DNA of 64,000 nt, taken from assembly GCF_046365375.1 (NCBI RefSeq), contig NZ_JBKEIT010000010.1, forward strand, positions 62,001-126,000. The letters run 5' to 3'. Under the pieces are notes generated by a model. That model was not told the origin of the DNA and ran no database searches. It saw only the letters and a list, made by a program, of their open reading frames with translations. Positions 24,306 through 33,872 of this stretch are shown in pieces. Source of the stretch: Butyricimonas muris. GTDB taxonomy: Bacteria > Bacteroidota > Bacteroidia > Bacteroidales > Marinifilaceae. Both the position numbers and the translations under genes were made by a program. Each line of letters begins with the position of its first letter. The stretch's first letter is position 1.

Positions 24306-25169
24306 TCATTGGTTTTGAAACCTCATGCTCAATATCTGGTAGATCAGTTTGCTTGCAAGGAAATCGGATGATTTATTGATTTCGTTGGGGCAAAGTTCTA
24401 CCACGTCCAAACCGATGATGTTGTGGCGCTCGTTGATCAGTTTCAGGAAATTCAATACTTCCCGGTAATACAATCCGTCCGGTTCCGGGGTTCCCGTGGC
24501 CGGAAGAATAGCGGGATCGAAAACGTCCAAGTCGATCGTGATATAAACGTTGTCATGCAATTTCTGGGATACCATGTACATCCAGTTGTTGCCCTCTTTG
24601 GCATCATGCAGGTCGTGAGCGTAAAAAATACGGTCGGGCATGATGTTTTCCTTTTCCTCGATAGCGGAACTTCTGATGCCTACTTGTGCAACGGTAGCCA
24701 CTTCTTTGGCACGGGCCATCACGCAGGCGTGGTTGTGGGTGGAACCCTCGTATTCGCTGCGCATATCGGAGTGTGCATCCAATTGCAGGACGGAAAATTT
24801 GTCATAGTGTTTGGCAAAAGCCCGGAATGCCCCGATACTCACGGAGTGCTCCCCTCCCAGTATCACGGGGAATTTTTTATCTGTCAGAATTTTATCAACT
24901 TGTTTTTCCACTTCTTGAGACATGGCTTCGGGAGAAGAGGCTTCCGTTACCGGGTCTAATGTCGCGATGCCGCGGGTGTAAACTTCGGAATCCGTTTCGA
25001 TATCGTAGAGTTCCATGTTTGCCGATGCTTCAAGAATCGCGTCGGGACCTTTGTCCGCTCCCTTCAACCACGTGCTTGTCCCGTCGTAAGGTACTGGTAA
25101 TACTACAATCTCGGCTGTTTCGTATGCCGTAAACTCGCTGTCGAGTCCTCCATAATTTTTATTCTCCAT
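24306..25169 (-). CDS. speB: Agmatinase
   Basis: 287 aa of the ureohydrolase family with the manganese ligands visible: GGEHSV, LDAHSDMR, HNHACVM and TIDLDVFDPAILP. It hydrolyses agmatine to putrescine and urea, completing the route begun by SpeA. Length is typical of bacterial agmatinases. It lies between the DHS-like gene and the MTA/SAH deaminase gene, all on the minus strand; a TTTTCAA array sits about 70 bp upstream. Confidence 0.92.
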   Translation of the reverse strand: MENKNYGGLDSEFTAYETAEIVVLPVPYDGTSTWLKGADKGPDAILEASANMELYDIETDSEVYTRGIATLDPVTEASSPEAMSQEVEKQVDKILTDKKFPVILGGEHSVSIGAFRAFAKHYDKFSVLQLDAHSDMRSEYEGSTHNHACVMARAKEVATVAQVGIRSSAIEEKENIMPDRIFYAHDLHDAKEGNNWMYMVSQKLHDNVYITIDLDVFDPAILPATGTPEPDGLYYREVLNFLKLINERHNIIGLDVVELCPNEINKSSDFLASKLIYQILSMRFQNQ

Positions 25170-25267
25170 ATCTATTTGGGTTTATAGTGTTTATAAACTC
25201 CTTTCTTTATAAAAAGGTCTGCAAAACTAACGTATTTAATTGAAAATTGAAAATTGAAAGTTGAAAA

Positions 25268-26575
25268 TTATTTGTTGCGTTTTTCAGCCTCATTCACAAG
25301 ATGTTTCATGGTATCCAGTGTTGCCGCCTTGTCGATGTTCAGAACTTCCCGGTTTCGCATGATCCATTTGCCGTTGACCATGGAGGAACGGATGTTCTTG
25401 CTGTTCGCCGCGTACACGATAGCAGAGTACTCGTCGTACACGGGAATCATGTTGCTGGCGTCGGCGTGAATCACGATGAGGTCTGCCCGTTTACCTGTTT
25501 CGAGGCTTCCGGTCAAATGACCTAATCCCAAGGCTCTAGCCCCGTTGATGGTTGCCATGCGAAGGGCGGTGCGGGCGCTGACAGCTTCCGGGTTGTAACG
25601 TGTTCCCTTGGGGAGAAGGGCGGCGAAGCGTGTTTCTTCGACCATGTCCAGCGTGTTGTTGCTTGCCGTGCCGTCGGTCCCGATGCTCACGTTTACCCCC
25701 GCTTTCAGGTAGGCGTCCGTGTCGGCGATTCCGCTGGCGAGTTTTAGATTGCTTTTCGGGCAATGCGCCACGGAGGTGTGTGTCCGGGCATATAATTCGA
25801 TTTCTTTCGGGTTGAGCCAAACGGAATGGGCAGCAATTACGTTTCGGTCAAGTAAGCCGATCGAGTAGAGATACTCGGCAGGGGAGGCTCCTGTTTGTGC
25901 CGTGACGTCCTCTACTTCTTTGCGGGTTTCGGCCACGTGAATGTGAAGGGGAATATTGTATTTTTCCGTTATATCTTTTGCTTTTCTCAGGGTTTGTTTT
26001 GAACAGGTATATGGCGAGTGGGCGCAAACCGTCGGGTGGATCAGGTCGTTCCCGTACCATTGCTGCACGAGGGATTCACAGCGGGCAATACCCTCGTCGA
26101 GCGTGTGAAAACTGGGAGTCGGGAAGTCTATGAGCGATTCGCCGATAACGGCACGGATTCCGGCTTTCTTGGCTTCTGCGGCGATAATATCCTCGAAGAA
26201 GTACATGTCGTTGAAACAGGTCGTACCCGATTTGATCATTTCAATAAAGGCCAGCCGGGTAGCCACGGCAACATTCTCCGGTGTCACCATACGGGCCTCT
26301 GCCGGGAAGATATGGTCGTTTAGCCACGTGTGAAGGGGAAGGTCGTCGGCGTACCCGCGTAACATGGTCATCGGCACGTGCGTGTGCGTGTTCACGAATC
26401 CGGGCATTACGATCATGCCTTCCGCGTCGAAATATTCGGCATCGGGCATCTCGATTTTACCGTCACGAATTTCTTTGATACAATTTTTTTCTATCAGAAT
26501 AGAGCCGTTTTTAATTACCTCCATGTTCTCGTTCATGGTGAGGATGCGGGCGTTGAATATGATGGTGTTTTTCAT
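25268..26575 (-). CDS. mtaD: 5'-methylthioadenosine/S-adenosylhomocysteine deaminase-like amidohydrolase
   Basis: 435 aa amidohydrolase with NTHTHVPM (zinc His-x-His), HIHVAETRKEV, AAHSVWL, VAHCPKSNLKLASG and GTDGTASNN (catalytic Asp), the set seen in MtaD/TrzN-type deaminases. It is predicted to deaminate MTA or SAH to the inosyl form. Its place next to agmatinase and a DHS-like gene suggests salvage linked to polyamine and SAM metabolism. Guanine deaminase or another aminohydrolase specificity cannot be excluded. Confidence 0.82.
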   Translation of the reverse strand: MKNTIIFNARILTMNENMEVIKNGSILIEKNCIKEIRDGKIEMPDAEYFDAEGMIVMPGFVNTHTHVPMTMLRGYADDLPLHTWLNDHIFPAEARMVTPENVAVATRLAFIEMIKSGTTCFNDMYFFEDIIAAEAKKAGIRAVIGESLIDFPTPSFHTLDEGIARCESLVQQWYGNDLIHPTVCAHSPYTCSKQTLRKAKDITEKYNIPLHIHVAETRKEVEDVTAQTGASPAEYLYSIGLLDRNVIAAHSVWLNPKEIELYARTHTSVAHCPKSNLKLASGIADTDAYLKAGVNVSIGTDGTASNNTLDMVEETRFAALLPKGTRYNPEAVSARTALRMATINGARALGLGHLTGSLETGKRADLIVIHADASNMIPVYDEYSAIVYAANSKNIRSSMVNGKWIMRNREVLNIDKAATLDTMKHLVNEAEKRNK

Positions 26576-26694
26576 GGTGTTTTATTTTTGTGAAAGAGAT
26601 TCTTTTTCAATGATATTTGGTAATTGTCCCACGAGGTAAATTAATGAGGTTGTTATTTTAAAGTGATAATTGCTTTGGTGTTGATTATCAGTTG

Positions 26695-26763
26695 CAAATA
26701 TACGAAAATGTTTCAAATCGGAGGCAAGTCATCCTTATTTTTGTTTCAAATCGGAGGCAAGTC
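26695..26763 (-). promoter_or_regulatory. mtaD promoter box with twin 22-bp direct repeats
   Basis: On the minus strand TATATTTG (26702-26695) is a perfect -7 box for mtaD. Just upstream of it, two identical 22-bp copies (TTTCAAATCGGAGGCAAGTC is the last 20 bp) lie at 26709-26730 and 26742-26763, with starts 33 bp apart, about three helical turns. They overlap the -33 region and look like regulator sites. Confidence 0.5.
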
Positions 26764-26834
26764 TAATAATTGAACCTGAAATGCCAGAGCGGTATGATAT
26801 TGCCGGATGCAAATTCTATATCGTTTTTTTGTGA

Positions 26835-26889
26835 AAAATTGCTCAATAAATGAGCAATTTTAGATGAATTTTGCTCAACTTATGAGCAA
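26835..26889. promoter_or_regulatory. Two TTGCTCA-N5-TGAGCAA dyads upstream of fecR
   Basis: The first dyad (26835-26861) has 11-bp arms around ATAAA. The second (26871-26889) has 7-bp perfect arms around ACTTA. Their centres are 32 bp apart, so both face the same side of the helix. Likely operators for a dimeric repressor acting on the FecR-SusC-SusD genes or on divergent mtaD. The 26576-26974 spacer holds nothing else beyond the mtaD promoter region. Confidence 0.55.
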
Positions 26890-26974
26890 TTTGCGAGAAT
26901 TCCTTCGTTTAACAAACATACCTTTTTTACACAAGATGTTAAACTATATTAAATACAACTCACCTCAGGTAAAA

Positions 26975-28186
26975 ATGAGCGGAGAAAACTGTTTTATAAT
27001 AAAAGCATGGCAAAAATATATGAAGAAATTGGATAATAAAGAGAGAAAAGATTTGGAAATTGCCGGGAAGGCGATCGAGCGGGCGGAGTCGATGAAAAAG
27101 GAGATTCTCTTGCGTGAGATGGAGTTTACCGAAGAAGAGGAAGGGAGGCAAACGGGGACGGATGTCGTGGAACGGATGGTAGAGGAGATACATCAGATAG
27201 CACGGATGGACAAGGAGAAGATGGGGGAAAAATTGCAGGCAAGATTGCGGGGACTGGAGCGGAAGAAAAGAGCATCCCGTCATTGGTTGTATGCGGGGAG
27301 TTCCGTGGCGGCAGCGATCGTGTTGTTTTTCATGGTAACAACGATGTTGCCTGAAAGGGAACAAGTGATAGAAAGAACTCCCGTGATAAAAATGGCCGAG
27401 ATAAAAGTGCCGACCTTAATCACTACCGAGAAAAACGATGTGATCCTTTCATTAGATACGCTGGAAGTAAAAGAAAAAGGGAATGTCTATGTCGTGGGGA
27501 AAAAGAAACAAGAAGAATTATCTGAGAAGAATCTCACCCCTGTTAAAAAAAATGTCCGAATCGTTCGGGTTGTAATTCCTGCCGGATATACCTACAGTGT
27601 GCAACTAGCAGACGGTTCCACTGTTATGTTGAATGCCGGCAGTGAATTAAGATTCCCGGAGGAGTTCTGTGATTCAGTCCGGCGGGTGGAACTAAAGGGG
27701 GAAGGCTATTTTAGCGTGGAGAAATCCGATATTCCTTTTGTCGTGAAAGCCGGAGAAACACAAGTGAAGGTGTATGGTACGGAGTTTAACTTGTTCAGCA
27801 GTGAAAAACTCGCTCTTGCCGAGGCGGTACTCGTGAAAGGGAGTATAGGTATGACGGCGGGAGGCAAGGAAACCATGATTTTACCCAACCAGCGGGTATG
27901 TTACTCGATGATAGATAGTGCCGTGCGGGTGGAAAAAGTAGATCCGGCAGATTATACCGCGTGGTTGGGGAATAGTTTTAAATACAACCGGGCGAGATTG
28001 GATAAAATAATATTTGATATATCCCAATGGTACGGGGTGGAGATTCGCCTTGCCCCGGGATTGGAAAAAGAAACTTTCAGCCTGGAGTTTGACAAATCGT
28101 CGACGATAGACTGGGTGGTGCGTGCTTTAGGACTGATTATTAACAAACCGGTAAAAAAAGAAGGAGGTGTCTATTATATAAAGTAG
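26975..28186 (+). CDS. FecR-family anti-sigma/signal transducer
   Basis: 403 aa. An N-terminal cytoplasmic helical part (about 1-110) is followed by one membrane helix (YAGSSVAAAIVLFFMVTTML, about 120-140), then the periplasmic FecR domain (GYTYSVQLADGSTVMLNAGSEL..., about 225-330) and a C-terminal DUF4974 region (FKYNRARLDKIIFDISQWYGVEI). It should couple the STN domain of the neighbouring SusC to an ECF sigma factor. No sigma gene is adjacent; the only one in the window is at 45523. The start is uncertain: 26864 would place an operator-like dyad inside the gene, and 27020 is also possible. Confidence 0.82.
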   Translation: MSGENCFIIKAWQKYMKKLDNKERKDLEIAGKAIERAESMKKEILLREMEFTEEEEGRQTGTDVVERMVEEIHQIARMDKEKMGEKLQARLRGLERKKRASRHWLYAGSSVAAAIVLFFMVTTMLPEREQVIERTPVIKMAEIKVPTLITTEKNDVILSLDTLEVKEKGNVYVVGKKKQEELSEKNLTPVKKNVRIVRVVIPAGYTYSVQLADGSTVMLNAGSELRFPEEFCDSVRRVELKGEGYFSVEKSDIPFVVKAGETQVKVYGTEFNLFSSEKLALAEAVLVKGSIGMTAGGKETMILPNQRVCYSMIDSAVRVEKVDPADYTAWLGNSFKYNRARLDKIIFDISQWYGVEIRLAPGLEKETFSLEFDKSSTIDWVVRALGLIINKPVKKEGGVYYIK

Positions 28187-28334
28187 ATTGTATTTACCAA
28201 AAAAGAGAATCTTCTTAGAGAAGATTCCCTTGAAAAAATAACCACAAGGTTCGATTTCGAAGGTCTGAAACCTTTGGTGGTGTCATTACAGAAAACGTAA
28301 GTAGAACGTTATATCTATAATTTCTTACAAATTT

Positions 28335-31300
28335 ATGAAAAAGAAAGTAGAAACGATTAAAACAGGGGTGAATAAAATTGCTATAGGCATATTTTTGTTG
28401 ATTATGCCGATTCTATATTGCCCGAAACAACTCTTTGCTTCCGGTTTTCCGGAGGTGCAACAGCAAAATGATAAGAAAGTTACTCTGAACGTGAAGGATA
28501 AGACGTTAGTAAGTATCCTGTCGGAAATTAAAAGACAAACGGGATTTGCCTATGGCTTCCGGGATGACCGGAATGCGATTTCAAACGAACATTTCTCGAT
28601 CCAGGTGAAAAACGTGAGCGTGGATTCCGCGTTGACCGTGTTGTTGAATGGATCAAAGTATTCTTACCAGATCGAGGGAGAATTAATCTTGATCGGGATC
28701 AAGAAATCACAAACCGAGAGCGATCAGCAAAGCACGATCAGTATAAAAGGTGCGGTCGTTGACGAGAAAGGAAATCCTATAGCCGGGGCGACGGTTCTTA
28801 TTCTTGGTACCACGCGGGGTACCGCTTCGGATGAAAACGGGCGGTTTACCTTGAACGTGAAGCCGGATGACGTGTTGAAAATTACTTTTATCGGTTACGA
28901 GGATGAGGTGTTTCCCGTTAAAGGAAGATCGAGGGCGAATATCACGATGAATCCCACGGAGGAAAACCTGGAAGAGGTAACCGTCGTGGCTTTCGGGGAA
29001 CAGAAGAAGGAGAGTGTCGTGGGGTCGATCACCACCGTGCGACCGATGGATCTGAAGACTTCCAGCAGTGACTTCACCGCCGGGCTTGTCGGGAGGGTTT
29101 CAGGACTGATCGGTTATAAACAAAGCGGTTTACCGGTAGCTTTGACGGAAGAGGAACTAAATAACAAGATTGTCATTCGCGGGATCACGTCTTTCCAGAG
29201 AGGGGCTAATTCCAGCCCGTTGATTTTGTTGGACGGGGTGGAATGTTCCATGTTGGATTTGTCCCGTATCGCACCGGAAGATATGGAAAGTTTCAGCGTG
29301 ATGAAGGATGCTTCTGCCACGGCGATGTACGGAGCCCGCGGGGCGAACGGTGTCATTTTGGTTACCACCAAGAAAGGTGCGGAAGGCAGCGTGTACACTA
29401 CCGCTCGTTACGAGATGGTAGTGACCCAACCCACGAAAGAAATAGAGGTGGCAGACCCGATAGAATATATGCGGTATTACAACCAGGCATTGATCGGTCG
29501 TTCCAATTCGGCTACCCCGAAATATAGCGTGGAGCGGATTAATCGTACCGCTTCCGGCAAATATCCTTCTTGGGTTTATCCTGCCAACGATTGGTATGAT
29601 ATCCTGTTTAAAGATTTCAGCGTGAACCACTATGCCGGGGCGACTATCCGCGGTGGCTCCCGGGTGGTGCAGTATTACTCTTCTCTTGCTTACAATTACG
29701 ATCAGGGTATGTTGAAGACCGACCGGTTGAACCAGTTCAACTGTAATATCCGGAATCACCAGATTGCTTTTCGAACCAATTTGAATATTGATCTTCATGC
29801 AGGAATCAAACTCGTGATCAATTCTTCAGCCACCTTGGATAGGTATAATGGTCCGTTGATCGATACCCAATCCGCGTATTCTTTGGCGTTCAACGCTTCG
29901 CCGGTAGATTTTGCCCCGACTTACCCGGGAGACATGAAATACGGGTGGCCGCATCTTCGTTTCGGTACGACCTCTGCCGGTCCGACGGTAGATGTAAACC
30001 CGTACGCTCTTTTGCAACAAGGGTATAAAAAGCGTATCCGGTATTCGACAATTAACAAAGCCGAGTATATACAGAATCTGTCTGTGCTGGTGAAAGGCTT
30101 GGAGTTGCGTTTAAGTGCTTCTTTGGTACAAAGCGGTTTGTACGACCAGGGGTATACAACAGCACCTTATTACTATTCTTTGCCCGAGGGAAATTATGAC
30201 TTCGAGACGGGGGAACATACGCTGGTAGCAGATGGTCGTAATGCGGGTTCCTCGAGAACGTTGAGTGTCGGGTCGTCGGGTTCTTCTACCGATACGAGGT
30301 TGACGTTCGAGGGACGTCTTTACCATACTGCCGCGTGGGGTGACCACCAAACCTCGTTGACGGGAGTATGCCAGCTGTACGAGCGCACGTTCAACCCGAT
30401 TACTGAAGTGCTGAACGGGATGCCGCAACGTAATTTGAATTATTCGGCTCGTGCTTCCTACGGATACAAGAATCGATATTTTATTGAAGCCAGTGGCGCT
30501 TACAACGGGTCGGAACGTTTTGCCAAAGGGAACCGTATGGGGTTCTTCCCCGCTGTCGGCGGAGCCTGGGTAGCTTCCAGTGAAAAATGGATGGAACCTG
30601 TCGCGAAGGTGCTTTCTTATTTGAAATTCCGTTTCTCTTACGGTAAAGTGGGGAATGACGGGGTTATCGACGAGCCTCGTTACGTGTATATCCCGAAACT
30701 GGGAACGATCCAGTCAAAAGGGATGTCAGCGGTAGCGATGAATCAGGAACGTATAGATTTGCCTCCCTATTCGTCACAAAGATTTTCACGCAAAGCCGTG
30801 GTTACGTATGCCAATGATAACATTCAATGGGAGGTGGCAGAATCGATGAACTTCGGTATCGAAACTAAATTCTTCCGGGATTTAATTGAAATTCAAGCGG
30901 ATATCTACCAGGAAATACGCCATAATATCATTTCGCAGCGTGTGATCGTTCCGGCATCCATGGGTATTGAAGTGCCGCAACTGGATAATATCGGATCAAC
31001 CCGCTCCCGTGGAGTCGATTTTTCAGGGAAACTCCAGTATATGTTCGACAAGGATTTCGGGTTTATCCTGAACGGAACCCTGACGTATAATAAAGTTATT
31101 TATAGAGATATAGAAGAAGCTATCGGTACACAGCCGTGGCAACGTAAAAAGGGGCGCGAGATCAGTCAGGCTATAGGGTATATTGCCGAGGGGCTTTTCC
31201 GCGATCAGGCAGAAATTGATAATTCTCCCAGCCAGGAAGGTGACGTGAAACCGGGTGATATCCGTTACCGGGATTTGAACGGGGATAACAAGATTGATAT

Positions 31301-31847
31301 AAATGATGTCACGTTTATCGGCTACCCGGAAGAACCTCGTTTGATTTACGGTTTTAGCGGATACTTGACTTACAAGAATATCGAGTTCTCGTTCTCGTTC
31401 CAGGGATCGGGCAAGCGCACGTTCTTCATGGACCCGATGGCTCTCAGCCCGTTCGTGAATAATCACGCCATGCTCAAAGAGATTGCCGACGACCACTGGT
31501 CGGACGATAATATGGCGAAGAAGCCTTTCTGGCCGCGTCTTTCCAATCAAGCGATAAGTGCGCATAACCCCCAGGAAAGATGGAATGACAGTGACGTGGA
31601 GGTTCGAAAGAGTACCTATTTCATGCGGGAATGTTCATTCTTGCGTTGCACGGCGATCACGTTAGCTTACAGTTTACCCAGGAGATGGTTGGACAAGTTG
31701 AAACTCCAGAACGTGAAATTGGCGATTAGCACGAACAACCCGTTCTGCATCACGGATTTTAAAATCTGGGACGTGGAGTTGGGGAAAAATGGGTTCAATT
31801 ACCCGATTCAAAAAACTTATTCAGTGGGTTTGAATGTTAGTTTCTAA
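28335..31847 (+). CDS. SusC/RagA-type TonB-dependent transporter with STN domain
   Basis: 1170 aa outer-membrane importer. A signal peptide is followed by an STN (secretin/TonB N-terminal) domain (about 48-125), a carboxypeptidase-regulatory-like beta domain (about 135-205), a plug (NLEEVTVVAFGEQKKESVVG..., about 210-350, with RGANGVILVTTKKG) and a large beta-barrel ending in VSF. The STN domain marks it as a signalling receptor that talks to FecR. It forms the importer with the following SusD. The substrate is unknown: no glycoside hydrolase or peptidase is in the cluster. The 28187-28334 spacer contains a hairpin GAATCTTC/GAAGATTC (28208-28228) that could attenuate read-through from fecR. 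Confidence 0.95.
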   Translation: MKKKVETIKTGVNKIAIGIFLLIMPILYCPKQLFASGFPEVQQQNDKKVTLNVKDKTLVSILSEIKRQTGFAYGFRDDRNAISNEHFSIQVKNVSVDSALTVLLNGSKYSYQIEGELILIGIKKSQTESDQQSTISIKGAVVDEKGNPIAGATVLILGTTRGTASDENGRFTLNVKPDDVLKITFIGYEDEVFPVKGRSRANITMNPTEENLEEVTVVAFGEQKKESVVGSITTVRPMDLKTSSSDFTAGLVGRVSGLIGYKQSGLPVALTEEELNNKIVIRGITSFQRGANSSPLILLDGVECSMLDLSRIAPEDMESFSVMKDASATAMYGARGANGVILVTTKKGAEGSVYTTARYEMVVTQPTKEIEVADPIEYMRYYNQALIGRSNSATPKYSVERINRTASGKYPSWVYPANDWYDILFKDFSVNHYAGATIRGGSRVVQYYSSLAYNYDQGMLKTDRLNQFNCNIRNHQIAFRTNLNIDLHAGIKLVINSSATLDRYNGPLIDTQSAYSLAFNASPVDFAPTYPGDMKYGWPHLRFGTTSAGPTVDVNPYALLQQGYKKRIRYSTINKAEYIQNLSVLVKGLELRLSASLVQSGLYDQGYTTAPYYYSLPEGNYDFETGEHTLVADGRNAGSSRTLSVGSSGSSTDTRLTFEGRLYHTAAWGDHQTSLTGVCQLYERTFNPITEVLNGMPQRNLNYSARASYGYKNRYFIEASGAYNGSERFAKGNRMGFFPAVGGAWVASSEKWMEPVAKVLSYLKFRFSYGKVGNDGVIDEPRYVYIPKLGTIQSKGMSAVAMNQERIDLPPYSSQRFSRKAVVTYANDNIQWEVAESMNFGIETKFFRDLIEIQADIYQEIRHNIISQRVIVPASMGIEVPQLDNIGSTRSRGVDFSGKLQYMFDKDFGFILNGTLTYNKVIYRDIEEAIGTQPWQRKKGREISQAIGYIAEGLFRDQAEIDNSPSQEGDVKPGDIRYRDLNGDNKIDINDVTFIGYPEEPRLIYGFSGYLTYKNIEFSFSFQGSGKRTFFMDPMALSPFVNNHAMLKEIADDHWSDDNMAKKPFWPRLSNQAISAHNPQERWNDSDVEVRKSTYFMRECSFLRCTAITLAYSLPRRWLDKLKLQNVKLAISTNNPFCITDFKIWDVELGKNGFNYPIQKTYSVGLNVSF

Positions 31848-31860
31848 ACTGAAAACAGAT

Positions 31861-33819
31861 ATGATGATGAAAAAATTATGGTATAATGTATTGTTCGCGT
31901 GTTTCGTTTTTCTGACCGGATGCAGCGGGTTCCTTGATGTTGTTCCGGATAATGATATCGAAACGATCGAAACTGATTTTGAAAAACGTGAAAACGCTGA
32001 AGTGTGGCTCAAATCCTGCTATGTTTTTCTAACTGTAAACGTGGCGGAATCAGCGGGAAATCCGGCATACTTGGGGGCGGACGAGTATTGTGGGGCAGAG
32101 TATGTCAGGACGAAGAATGCAGGCTTGGTTCCTGCTTTGTTTATCGGTGACGGTTTACAAATGGCACAATCACCCTATTGTAATGTCTGGCATAAGAACC
32201 AGTATTTCGCGGCTATTCGTTATTGCAATATCTTCCTAGAACATATCGATGGGGTATATAATATGGAAGCCGATGAGAAAGCCTTGTGGAAAGCTGAGGT
32301 GAAAGCCGTGAAGGCGTTTTATTATTTTGACCTGATGCGCCGTTACGGTCCGATCGTTCTGGTGGATAAGAATATCGATGCTAACGTGAGTATGGAGGAA
32401 ATGATACAATCCCGCCGCCCGATAGACGAGTGCGTGGATGCCATCGTGAAATTGTGTGACGAGGCTATGGGCGAGTTACCTTATATGAGTGCCAAACCGA
32501 CAGATCATTCGCTTTACTTCAACAAGGAGGCTGTTGCCACGCTGAAAGCCCTGACGTTGCTCTATGCGGCCTCTCCCTTGTTTAACGGTAATGCTTCCCT
32601 GCAAAATTTCGTGAATAGAAACGGGGAAAAGCTTTTCCCGGCTTACGACAAGGAGAAATGGAAAAGGGCTGCCTTGGCGTGCGATACGGCACTTCTTATT
32701 TGTAAAGCTGCCGGCAAGGAGTTAATCTCCGGGACGGGTAGCGCTCCCTCTCCGTTGCTCAACAAGCTGATGGATATCGAACGCACGTGGATCGGTGACG
32801 GTTATTCCAGTAAAGAATCAATCCTTACCGTTAATAACTCGGATAGCTATGATTACCTGACGAGTATGACGCTGGTGTACTCGCCTTCCCAATCTGATGG
32901 GTATTATGATGCGGCTAGTTACGGGTGTTTGGGAGCCCCGATGAAAATGGTGGAGATGTTTTACACCGAACACGGGGTTCCCATTACCGAGGATAAACAA
33001 TGGGTAGCTTCCAAGTATAGCATGAGTAAAGAGGCGGACGAGAAATACCGTGACGTGTTGCCTTTAGGTGTTGACGTGTTGAGCTTGCATCGTCGCCGCG
33101 AACCTCGTTTCTACGCCATGATTGCCGCGGATCGCTCGCAATGGTATCGTGCTTACACTACCGGAGGTGAGGTGACGTACAAGGGAGTGGATATCAAGGT
33201 AAGGCAGAACGAGGTGTTGGGTACGAAACTGAAACGGTATGACGAATCTACGCCCCAGAATATTACTGGTTACTGGATCAAGAAATGGTTGAGTTCGGAC
33301 ATACCATTCAGAAATTACCATACAGCTTTGAAAAACAGTCTTAAAAATCCGAGATATATATTCCGTTTGGCGGAACTTTATCTGGCTGCCGCCGAGGCGT
33401 GGAATGAATACCTGGACGTGCCGGATGACCGGGTTTATGATCCGTTGGACAAGGTGCGCACCCGCGCAGGAATTCTTGAGGTGCGCGAAGCCTGGCAGGC
33501 TTATGCGAAGAATCCCGATAAAGTGACCACGAAAGCCGGTATGCGCGAAATTATCCAACAGGAGTGGAATATCGAGTTCGCTTTCGAGGGACGCCGCTAC
33601 TGGAACTTGCGCCGCTGGATGACTGCCCCGGAGGAGTTAAACGCCCCGCAGTACGGGTGGAACGTGTTGTCTTCCACGGAGAGAGGTTTTTATTGCGATT
33701 ACGACCAACCGATGATCGTGTGGAAGAAGCGTAAATTTGAAGCTCCCAAGGATTATTTCACACCGATACGTTCGGAGGACATTCAGATATCCGATATCGT
33801 GCAAAACCCGGGGTGGTAA
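31861..33819 (+). CDS. SusD/RagB-type nutrient-binding lipoprotein
   Basis: 652 aa from ATG 31861: lipoprotein signal (FVFLTGCSGF), SusD N-terminal TPR-like part (ALWKAEVKAVKAFYYFDLMRRYG...) and C-terminal domain with RLAELYLAAAEAWNEY, QQEWNIEFAFEGRRYWNLRRW and a terminal IQNPGW-like VQNPGW. It caps the SusC barrel and binds the substrate at the cell surface. It begins 13 bp after the susC stop. The frame is open from 31834, inside susC; the ATG run at 31861 fits the signal peptide. Confidence 0.93.
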   Translation: MMMKKLWYNVLFACFVFLTGCSGFLDVVPDNDIETIETDFEKRENAEVWLKSCYVFLTVNVAESAGNPAYLGADEYCGAEYVRTKNAGLVPALFIGDGLQMAQSPYCNVWHKNQYFAAIRYCNIFLEHIDGVYNMEADEKALWKAEVKAVKAFYYFDLMRRYGPIVLVDKNIDANVSMEEMIQSRRPIDECVDAIVKLCDEAMGELPYMSAKPTDHSLYFNKEAVATLKALTLLYAASPLFNGNASLQNFVNRNGEKLFPAYDKEKWKRAALACDTALLICKAAGKELISGTGSAPSPLLNKLMDIERTWIGDGYSSKESILTVNNSDSYDYLTSMTLVYSPSQSDGYYDAASYGCLGAPMKMVEMFYTEHGVPITEDKQWVASKYSMSKEADEKYRDVLPLGVDVLSLHRRREPRFYAMIAADRSQWYRAYTTGGEVTYKGVDIKVRQNEVLGTKLKRYDESTPQNITGYWIKKWLSSDIPFRNYHTALKNSLKNPRYIFRLAELYLAAAEAWNEYLDVPDDRVYDPLDKVRTRAGILEVREAWQAYAKNPDKVTTKAGMREIIQQEWNIEFAFEGRRYWNLRRWMTAPEELNAPQYGWNVLSSTERGFYCDYDQPMIVWKKRKFEAPKDYFTPIRSEDIQISDIVQNPGW

Positions 33820-33872
33820 CGGATAATGTAGGATTTGCTATATTAAATTGTAAATTTTATAAACAGGCAATT

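Noticed and set aside
26709..26763. Possible CRISPR array (two identical 22-mers with an 11-bp gap).
   Set aside because: Only two units, spacer too short, no cas genes; the position at a promoter suggests operators.
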